From assembly GCF_029265695.1 (NCBI RefSeq), contig NZ_JAJUHW010000009.1:19725-83724 (forward strand): a DNA stretch of 64,000 nt. Reading direction: 5' to 3'. Shown one piece after another: positions 34,356 to 40,494 of this stretch. This stretch comes from Gracilinema caldarium. Lineage in GTDB: Bacteria; Spirochaetota; Spirochaetia; Treponematales; Breznakiellaceae. Position 1 is the stretch's first letter. Each line of letters begins with the position of its first letter. The position numbers and the translations under genes are program-made. The notes beneath the pieces are model-generated. The model had not been told where the DNA came from. It saw nothing but the letters and a program-made list of their open reading frames with translations, and searched no databases.

Positions 34356-34901
34356 ATGAAAAACGTGCTAGATAGAGCGCCTATTCGAACACCGGAAGCG
34401 GTCTGGAACAGCTATTATGGCCGCATATGTGTGTATCTTCGGTCCTTTGCTGCCTTAAACTATGAAGACCGGGAAGAAATCGCCGCAGATACATTGTACA
34501 AGGTCTGGCAGAATAGGGCCAAGGTTTTGGACGGCCAGGACTGCAGGGCCTGGGTTTTTACCATTGCCCGCCGTACCGCCATTGATAGGCTGCGCAAAAG
34601 CTCATCCCATGATGTTAAAAAAGATGGGGCCTTATCCGCAGAATTGGATATGATGCCGGATCTAAAAAATGTTAAGCCCGAACATCAACTTATAAAAAAT
34701 GAAGAACTAGAATTTATTCAGACCTTTCTAAAAGACTTATCTGACCCAGATCGGGAACTGGCCTACCTGTTTTATTACGAAGAGCTGCCCATAGAAGAGC
34801 TGGCTCGTATTTTCAGTCTACCAAAAGGCACGATTAAATGGCGGCTCCATGCTATTCGCAAAAAACTTGCGCGGAGGTGGCAAGATGAATTCGGCATATA
34901 A
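34356..34901 (+). CDS. ECF-type RNA polymerase sigma factor
   Basis: 181 residues with both ECF domains. Region 2 includes YEDREEIAADTLYKVWQNRA and RAWVFTIARRTAIDRLRKS. Region 4 includes LPIEELARIFSLPKGTIKWR and the recognition-helix end HAIRKKLARRWQDEF. ECF factors direct transcription of small envelope-stress or signalling regulons and are usually held by an anti-sigma encoded next door. The 34885 gene overlaps its end by 17 bp and encodes a one-helix membrane protein, a natural anti-sigma candidate. It lies 51 bp past the SQ isomerase gene; whether it is cotranscribed is unclear, as no terminator is visible. Confidence 0.93.
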   Translation: MKNVLDRAPIRTPEAVWNSYYGRICVYLRSFAALNYEDREEIAADTLYKVWQNRAKVLDGQDCRAWVFTIARRTAIDRLRKSSSHDVKKDGALSAELDMMPDLKNVKPEHQLIKNEELEFIQTFLKDLSDPDRELAYLFYYEELPIEELARIFSLPKGTIKWRLHAIRKKLARRWQDEFGI

Positions 34902-35268
34902 CAACAAAGCGGAAGAGGCGCTCAAGGCCTATTTTTGTCAGGCTGTACAGGATGCATCTCAAGCGGCTCCACCGCATATGTTATTAGATACTATTTCCAT
35001 GCACAAGGAGGTGAAAGACCAAGGAAAGAAATCAACGGCAGTCCTCGAAGGGGCACTGCAGGCCCTTTTAGCGGTAGCCGCTTCGCTTCTTATCGTTTAC
35101 TGGACCGGCAATACTTCCTCAGGAGCCCTTGCCCAACAATTACGGGATGAAGGAGAGTTCCAGAGGGTCCATGAAATGTTTTCTGAACTATCACAGGAGC
35201 TGGATCATGGATTGACGTTCATCATAGAAAACAACAGATCTCAGCGGCGGATAGAAATGAGACCTTGA
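34885..35268 (+). CDS. Small single-pass membrane protein, candidate anti-sigma factor
   Basis: About 127 residues from the ATG at 34885 behind GGAGGTGG; it overlaps the sigma-factor end by 17 bp in another frame. The N-terminal ~60 residues are cytoplasmic and helical (AEEALKAYFCQAVQDASQAA). They are followed by one membrane segment (GALQALLAVAASLLIVYW) and a ~60-residue outer tail rich in Glu and Gln. This topology is that of anti-sigma factors, but no zinc-binding HxxxCxxC motif is present, so the role is inferred from position only. Confidence 0.65.
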   Translation: MNSAYNNKAEEALKAYFCQAVQDASQAAPPHMLLDTISMHKEVKDQGKKSTAVLEGALQALLAVAASLLIVYWTGNTSSGALAQQLRDEGEFQRVHEMFSELSQELDHGLTFIIENNRSQRRIEMRP

Positions 35269-35397
35269 AAGCTGCGATTAGGCGCAGCGGTTACGCGCGA
35301 CTGCATGTGGCTGCACAATCGTGTACAGCCGCGCGCAATTGCAAAGCCAATTTCAAAACGCGAAGCGTTGTGACCGACTTTTGAAATTGACTCAATT
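35266..35397. repeat. Intergenic hairpin repeat, copy 3
   Basis: It shares with copy 1 the order ACCTTGAAA, TGCGATT, a CGGTT/ACTGCATG-type stem, AATTGCAAAGCCAATT and GTGACCGACTTTTG-AAATTG. The middle stem has drifted (GGCTGCACAATCGTGTACAGCC). It fills the gap between the putative anti-sigma and MotA-like genes. Confidence 0.75.
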
Positions 35398-35418
35398 TTT
35401 ATTTTTTAGGAGCGGAGT

Positions 35419-35877
35419 ATGAATATAATTCGGTATCTGGTTGGTTTAATCGTATTTTTTACGATCCTATCCTTCTGCGTATGGGGGAGCGGAGGCAACC
35501 TTTGGATTTTTTTGGATGTGCTATCATTCATCATTGTCGGTTTGGGAACCTTGGCGTTGCTGCGAACCGGCTGGACCTTCCGCGAAATGGGCAAGGCCTT
35601 TGCTCTGGCCTTTGCAGATAAGGCCGGAACAGATGAGTTGGCCTGGGCTGACGCGTTTTTTACCGCCATGGGCCGGTATTTTACCATGTCAGGACTCGGC
35701 GGATTCTTTTTGGGCATCATTATCATGTTGAAATACCTGGCAGATAAATCCATGATTGGGCCGAACCTGGCGGTTGCCCTTCTTTCGGTGCTGTATGCTC
35801 TCTTATTTCAGCTTATCATCGTTATTCCCATGAGAGCGTTGCTGCAGAAAAAATTGAGCGCTTCTAGAGCAGATTGA
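35419..35877 (+). CDS. Short MotA/TolQ/ExbB-like membrane protein
   Basis: 152 residues with about four hydrophobic segments. The start resembles MotA: NIIRYLVGLIVFF, then GGNLWIFLDVLSFIIVGLGT, matching the GGS...FIDxPSxxIVxGGT block. The last quarter, GPNLAVALLSVLYALLFQLI, resembles the pore helix of MotA. It lacks the large cytoplasmic domain of full MotA (about 250-290 residues), so it is a shortened relative rather than a flagellar stator. A GGAG ribosome site precedes the ATG. It stands alone between a repeat and a tandem-repeat array. Confidence 0.6.
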   Translation: MNIIRYLVGLIVFFTILSFCVWGSGGNLWIFLDVLSFIIVGLGTLALLRTGWTFREMGKAFALAFADKAGTDELAWADAFFTAMGRYFTMSGLGGFFLGIIIMLKYLADKSMIGPNLAVALLSVLYALLFQLIIVIPMRALLQKKLSASRAD

Positions 35878-35918
35878 TGAATTATAGCGGAAACTTGGCC
35901 AATCTGTGATTGCCTGGA

Positions 35919-36074
35919 GCCGCGCGCAACCGCACAGCCACGCGCACAACCTTGCACAGCCGCACAGCTGCGCGCAACCGCACAGCTGCGCGTACAACCT
36001 TGCACAGCCGCGCGCACAACCTTGCACAGCCGCGCGCACAACCTTGCACAGCCGCACAGCTGCGTGCACAGCCG
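35919..36074. repeat. Imperfect tandem repeat array (22-bp units) between convergent genes
   Basis: GCGCACAACCTTGCACAGCC-type units start at 35942, 35990, 36012 and 36034. The last three have an exact 22-bp period, interspersed with shorter GCGCGCAACCGCACAGCT units. It is about 155 bp of GC-rich low-complexity sequence just past the MotA-like stop, and touches the end of the symporter gene. Confidence 0.85.
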
Positions 36075-36075
36075 A

Positions 36076-37524
36076 CTATCCTGTTATTTTTTTAAGTTTC
36101 ATCCCTTCCAGCTCGGTGCAGGAAAAATCTTGGCCGAGCCGGTTTGCCTCCAGAGCCTTCCGCATAAGGGCAAAGGTTTGTGGGGTTATCGGGTAGCGAA
36201 TGGCCAGTATGGTTCCAAGGCCGACAAAGACAAGGGGCCCGAACACAAAAATGAGTCTAATCCCCTCAATTGCGGCGGATGACTGCTGTGCTGCCCCAGC
36301 GCTGTAGCCGATTCCCTGCAGCAAAAGCCCAAAGACCCACAGCGTAAAGGCCTGGACTAGCTTACGGCACAGGGTAAACACGCCGGCCACACTGCCTGCC
36401 CGTTCAATATGGTTCGTGAGTTCATCCGCATCGGAAGACTCTGGCAGCATAGCCCAGGGCATGGCTACCACCGGAGACAGCCCCAAGCCGAGTATGGCTG
36501 AGGCGATAATCAGCAGTATGGCAGGACTTTCGGGCCTTAAGGTAATTAAGAACAGGGCTACAAGAAATACGATTCCCGCTCCGACAGCGTAGGACCTTCC
36601 CTTGCCGATCCGGTTTGCCAGCATAATATGGAGCGGCAGGGAAATGAGCTGGGCAATCAGCATGGACCCAAGACAAAGGTTGTAGATGCTGCCCCGGCCG
36701 ATGTAGTAGGTAACAAAATAGACAAAGGAAGCGGAAAGTATATCCAGGGCAGTGTACCCCAAGAGATACATGCCGATATGGAGCCTGAATGAACGGCAGG
36801 CAAGGAGACTTTTAAGATCCTTAAAGGACTGGAGGAGCCCTGCGGTATTTTGAGCCCCATTTCGTCCCTTTCCCCCTGGAGCATCGGGCACAGGTTCTTC
36901 CCAGGTCCCCAGGAACACAACAATCCAGGGGAGGGCGTAGAGTATACCAAAAAGAAGGCCTACTAAAAAAAAGCCCTGGGACGGATTATCCCGATACAGG
37001 TTTTTTACTAAAAAGCCTGGGATGGTTCCTGCAATCAAGGCAGAAAGCTGAGAAAAGAGCATCCGCGCACCGGAAAGCCGGGCCCGTTCCTTGTAGTCGC
37101 CGCTCATTTCCGCCGGCAGCGAAGAATAGGGTACCATCACTATGGTATAGACAGTGCAGAATACAATGTAGCTCGCCAGGTAATACACAAAGGTTGTTAC
37201 TTGGCTCGGAAACCGAAGGTTTATCCAAAGCATCCAAAAACTGACAAAGACCGGAACTATGCCGGCAAGAAAATAAACTCGGCGCCTTCCAAAACGGCTC
37301 TTCGTTCGATCCGATAAAAGCCCCATGAGCGGGTCCGATACTGCGTCCCACACTTTGCCGACAAAAACTGCCAGGCCCGCAAGAAACGGCGAAAGGCCAA
37401 CCACATCGGTAAGGAAATATATAAAAAGTGTTGATATAATTAAAAAGGAACCTCCGCCGTACAGGTCCCCCAACCCATAGGATATCAGAGCCCCTGCGCC
37501 AATTCGCCTTTTTTGTTCCGCCAT
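36076..37524 (-). CDS. GPH-family sugar:cation symporter (YihO/YihP-like)
   Basis: A 482-residue transporter with 12 hydrophobic segments. GPH landmarks are ISYGLGDLYGGGSFLIISTL, the loop VGKVWDAVSDPLMGLLSDRT-KSRFGRRR and PYSSLPAEMSGDYKERARLS. The family moves glycosides with sodium or protons. E. coli has two GPH transporters, YihO and YihP, in its SQ operon, so this gene next to a YihQ-type sulfoquinovosidase is best read as uptake of SQ or its glycosides, or export of a product. It is the last gene of the minus-strand unit, 36 bp after the DUF4867-like gene. Confidence 0.9.
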   Translation of the reverse strand: MAEQKRRIGAGALISYGLGDLYGGGSFLIISTLFIYFLTDVVGLSPFLAGLAVFVGKVWDAVSDPLMGLLSDRTKSRFGRRRVYFLAGIVPVFVSFWMLWINLRFPSQVTTFVYYLASYIVFCTVYTIVMVPYSSLPAEMSGDYKERARLSGARMLFSQLSALIAGTIPGFLVKNLYRDNPSQGFFLVGLLFGILYALPWIVVFLGTWEEPVPDAPGGKGRNGAQNTAGLLQSFKDLKSLLACRSFRLHIGMYLLGYTALDILSASFVYFVTYYIGRGSIYNLCLGSMLIAQLISLPLHIMLANRIGKGRSYAVGAGIVFLVALFLITLRPESPAILLIIASAILGLGLSPVVAMPWAMLPESSDADELTNHIERAGSVAGVFTLCRKLVQAFTLWVFGLLLQGIGYSAGAAQQSSAAIEGIRLIFVFGPLVFVGLGTILAIRYPITPQTFALMRKALEANRLGQDFSCTELEGMKLKKITG

Positions 37525-37560
37525 GTGTATCCCTCCTTTTTTACGGCTTTATTTAAGACT

Positions 37561-38244
37561 TCATTGATACAGAACCTTTATGTTCTTCCCCCGAATGCCC
37601 GGATAGGCACCTTTTTGTATCAGGACTGTCCGTTCCGGGTGGGCAAGAAGCCACTTGTTTTTCATGAAAAGACAACAGTCTTCGGCACCGAGCCCGCGCT
37701 GTGCCATGGTTTCTTCAGACAAGGGAGTATTGGTTCCCCTTGGCAGGATGATGAGAGTCTTAAAGCCCGAGTCAGAGAGCCGGCAGGGAGAAAAGTGGAG
37801 TGTCCGGGGATATAGTTCAATACAGTCACCCGCTTTAAGGTAGAGGGCTTGTACATTGTCTGCATCGTACATCCACGGTTCATCAATATCTTCCCACTTC
37901 CCCAGGAGCAGCACCTGATCGGTCAAGGCTATAAGGATCTCAGGGGACTTATGGTACTCAAGGCCGTTCAAGGTCATATTGGGACCTGCCACATAACCAA
38001 CTTGAACATCCATGTCGCCGAATACCAGGTTGTACAATTCCTTGCCGGGCAGGGCTTCCAATTCTGGTACCGAAGGGATGTACCGGTTTTCTGTAAGATG
38101 AGCAGGAATAAGCGGAGGAGCTTCAGAAAGCAGCATATTGATGAACGGGTGCCGGTGTTGTGCGCCGTATACCCCAAAGGCCCGCTCTTCCGGAGTGATG
38201 ATACTGAGCTCAGGGTTCAGGGCCTGTAGGTCTTCTTTGTTCAT
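37561..38244 (-). CDS. DUF4867-like protein, possible cupin-type sugar-metabolism protein
   Basis: 227 residues with no signal peptide. LSIITPEERAFGVYGAQHRH near the start and the mid-region GPNMTLNGLEYHKSPEILIA, LGKWEDIDEPWMYDADNVQA and AGDCIELYPRTLHFSPCRLS give a cupin-like pattern (His/Glu spaced as metal ligands, then a second beta motif). I associate it with DUF4867, seen beside carbohydrate genes; the match is from memory. It lies between the sulfoquinovosidase (16 bp) and symporter genes in an SQ-regulated operon. An epimerase/mutarotase-type step on SQ, or a regulatory role, is possible but unproven. Confidence 0.6.
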   Translation of the reverse strand: MNKEDLQALNPELSIITPEERAFGVYGAQHRHPFINMLLSEAPPLIPAHLTENRYIPSVPELEALPGKELYNLVFGDMDVQVGYVAGPNMTLNGLEYHKSPEILIALTDQVLLLGKWEDIDEPWMYDADNVQALYLKAGDCIELYPRTLHFSPCRLSDSGFKTLIILPRGTNTPLSEETMAQRGLGAEDCCLFMKNKWLLAHPERTVLIQKGAYPGIRGKNIKVLYQ

Positions 38245-38259
38245 GGGTGTCTATCCTTG

Positions 38260-40434
38260 TTACTGTGTTTTCTGTACCGTGATGGCATAGTCAGCGCTGG
38301 TGGGGCGGCTTTCGTAATAGGAAGTGCAGTTTTTTGCCGCATCCACAAAAAGACCTTCCCAGGGGGAGCCGGCGCGGCAAAAGACCGGCGGCTCACCGAG
38401 ATAAGCCCTGACGGTGCATTCTGTTCCGGATGGAGCGGGACTTTTATAGACCGCGCCGCTCCACAGGTGCCGCCAGATGCCCGGCGGCAGATGGAGATGC
38501 CGTTCATTGCAGAGCGATTCCAGCACCGGGGCCACAAGGAGATCGGGGCCCAGAAGGTACTGGTCCTTAATATGCCAGGCCACGGGGTCCTCCTCATAAT
38601 GGAGCAGGAGGGGCCGCATGACCGGAATGCCCTTTGATGCGTTTTCTTCCGAAAGGTGCCTCTGGTAGGGCAGTAGTTCGCGGTGAAAGTGCCCCATGCG
38701 GGCAAGTTGAGCCAGGGTTTCTTTATCGCTATCGAATTGCCAGTTGTCCCGCGGCCTGTTACCTTCGTGGCCCCGCATAACCGGCGTTAGGGCTGCAAAC
38801 TCCGCCCAGCGCATAAAGAGCTCCTTCGTGCGCTTCATTCCAAAGAGAGTGGTGTAACCGCCGATGTCGCTGTGATGCAGCCCGTGGCCCGACATAGCGA
38901 GGGACAGGGCCGCCGGAATCACTGAGGGGAGTCCGTCATCTTCGGACCAGTCAACATTTTGGTCTCCGGCCCACATGAGTGGGCACCATTTCTGGGAGCC
39001 CGGTCCGCCGGCCCGCATAAAGTAGACAATGTGCCCCCGTGCTTCCGGGTGTTCGCTGTACCACTCCTGTACCGCCTCTCTGTTACAGCGGGCCCAGAGG
39101 GCTGGCCATTCATTGTGTGCCAGTTCAGCGGACCGGCCCGAATACAGCACCGTATCAGTCGGAAGGTATTCTCCAAAGTCGGCCATCCATCCTGAAAGTC
39201 CAAGGTCGAGTAAGTTTTGCTTAATTATTTCTTTATACCAGGAGTAAGCAGCAGGATTTGTAAAATCGATGATTCCAGCATCAAACTCCCCAAAATCAAC
39301 AAGGTATAGATGGCCTTCGCTGTTTTTAGCAAGGAAATCCCGGCGTACCGCTTCTTCGTATAATGCATGGTCTTTAAGCACATAGGGGTTGATGTACCCC
39401 AGGAAGCGGACGCCCTGGTCGCGCCACCTTTTAATAGCCTGGTCCAAATTCGGGTACCGTTCCCGGTCCCACTCCCAGTTCCAGCGGAGTCGCTGGCCAA
39501 AACGGGTAATGCGTATTCCTTCCCAATCCTGAGCCCAGATTCCTGCTACCGGGACGCCCGCATTGCGGGCTGTGTTCAGTTTTTGTTCGCATGTTTCGGT
39601 ACCGCCCTGAATTCCTAGGATAATCCCCTCCATTACCCAGTCTGGGAGCTCTTCCTGGCGGCCAAAAAAGGCTGACTGGTCCTGTATTGTTTCCAGCATG
39701 CTCTTCCTGCTGCCGATAATGATGCGGGAGGGCAGGTCCCAGAAATACAATTCATGGTGGTCTGGCAGGGTAAAATCAAAAACTGAATAGGCAGGACAAT
39801 CGGCAAAATACCAAAGTCGTCGGGAGCTTACAAAACTTGTCTGGGGAAAAAAGGTCCAGTAATAATCCCCGCCCGCCCCTTCAGCCACATCGGCCAGCCA
39901 GGTGACATAGGATTTTTTGTTTCGTCCCACCCCCTGTTCGCTGGTCCAGAGCGGGAATGAACGGCCCCGCAGGTTAAAATAGCTGAATTGTTCGCCGCAG
40001 CCGTACACCAATTCTTCCTGTTGTGCGGAGAAATGAAAGCGCCAGCGGTTCGGTTTTCCCCGTTTGCTATGCTTTCCCTGTAGAGCTGCCCCGACGCTGC
40101 TCTGGTCCGAAAAGGAGAGCTCTAGCCGCCCATTTTGAACCAATGCTGTTAAGACCATTCTGTACTGAGTACCCTGGCCCACATCACGGGAAAAGCGGAT
40201 GACGAGCCGGCCTGTGTCAGATTCTAGTATTTCCCAGTCCGTAAGGCCTGCAAGTTCCTTTACATGTTCAGTGATATGGAAATTTCCCCGGAACATCCGG
40301 TATTTGCCTGTGCCGCTGCCCGCATATACAAAGGGTTCGGCCCATGAATGGCTTATAATTTTTTTGCCGTCAAAATTTATTTCAAATGATTCGGTATCGG
40401 ATATGAGCTCTAAAAGGGAAGATTCAGGGGTCAT
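38260..40434 (-). CDS. yihQ: Sulfoquinovosidase (GH31, YihQ-like)
   Basis: About 724 residues. ATG 40434 sits 6 nt after GGAG; ATGs at 40446 and 40440 are in frame but fall in or beside the operator. The GH31 barrel closely follows E. coli YihQ. The SQ-reading motif GIWAQDWEGIR-ITRFGQRLRW has Q302, R315 and W318 at the spacing of YihQ Q288, R301 and W304, which grip the sulfonate. The nucleophile is D419 in GWMADFGEYLPTDT and the acid/base D491 in MWAGDQNVDWS. GLHHSDIGGYTTLF and EGNRPRDNWQFD are also shared. It releases SQ from sulfoquinovosyl glycerol or related sulfolipid fragments. No signal peptide is visible, so it acts in the cytoplasm. Confidence 0.93.
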   Translation of the reverse strand: MTPESSLLELISDTESFEINFDGKKIISHSWAEPFVYAGSGTGKYRMFRGNFHITEHVKELAGLTDWEILESDTGRLVIRFSRDVGQGTQYRMVLTALVQNGRLELSFSDQSSVGAALQGKHSKRGKPNRWRFHFSAQQEELVYGCGEQFSYFNLRGRSFPLWTSEQGVGRNKKSYVTWLADVAEGAGGDYYWTFFPQTSFVSSRRLWYFADCPAYSVFDFTLPDHHELYFWDLPSRIIIGSRKSMLETIQDQSAFFGRQEELPDWVMEGIILGIQGGTETCEQKLNTARNAGVPVAGIWAQDWEGIRITRFGQRLRWNWEWDRERYPNLDQAIKRWRDQGVRFLGYINPYVLKDHALYEEAVRRDFLAKNSEGHLYLVDFGEFDAGIIDFTNPAAYSWYKEIIKQNLLDLGLSGWMADFGEYLPTDTVLYSGRSAELAHNEWPALWARCNREAVQEWYSEHPEARGHIVYFMRAGGPGSQKWCPLMWAGDQNVDWSEDDGLPSVIPAALSLAMSGHGLHHSDIGGYTTLFGMKRTKELFMRWAEFAALTPVMRGHEGNRPRDNWQFDSDKETLAQLARMGHFHRELLPYQRHLSEENASKGIPVMRPLLLHYEEDPVAWHIKDQYLLGPDLLVAPVLESLCNERHLHLPPGIWRHLWSGAVYKSPAPSGTECTVRAYLGEPPVFCRAGSPWEGLFVDAAKNCTSYYESRPTSADYAITVQKTQ

Positions 40435-40442
40435 TAACATCT

Positions 40443-40477
40443 CCATGATTTACTTACACTAAGTAAGTAAATCATGG
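40443..40477. promoter_or_regulatory. SQ-regulon operator, site 3 (sulfoquinovosidase unit)
   Basis: A 35-bp perfect inverted repeat with 15-bp arms (CCATGATTTACTTAC) around ACTAA, containing the TTACTTAC-N5-GTAAGTAA core at 40450-40470. On the minus strand it covers the -10 box and start of the yihQ promoter and ends 9 bp before the chosen ATG. Confidence 0.88.
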
Positions 40478-40494
40478 TTTCCCGGACCCGTCAA
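40466..40494 (-). promoter_or_regulatory. Predicted promoter of the sulfoquinovosidase unit
   Basis: On the minus strand TTGACG (40494-40489), 17 bp, then TTTACT (40471-40466). The -35 box overlaps the stop codon of the upstream DUF4015 gene. Architecture and operator overlap match the ABC-unit promoter. Confidence 0.65.

Noticed and set aside
35919..36074. Possible CRISPR array
   Set aside because: Units are contiguous with no unique spacers of constant length, and there are no cas genes.
35803..36196. Several open frames on both strands across the tandem array (Cys/Arg- or His/Thr-rich)
   Set aside because: They arise from the 22-bp repeat being free of stops; composition is repetitive and they overlap real genes.
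40443..40477. 35-bp palindrome as a terminator of the DUF4015 gene
   Set aside because: It is AT-rich with no T-tract after the stem and contains the same core as three other promoter sites, so an operator explains it better.
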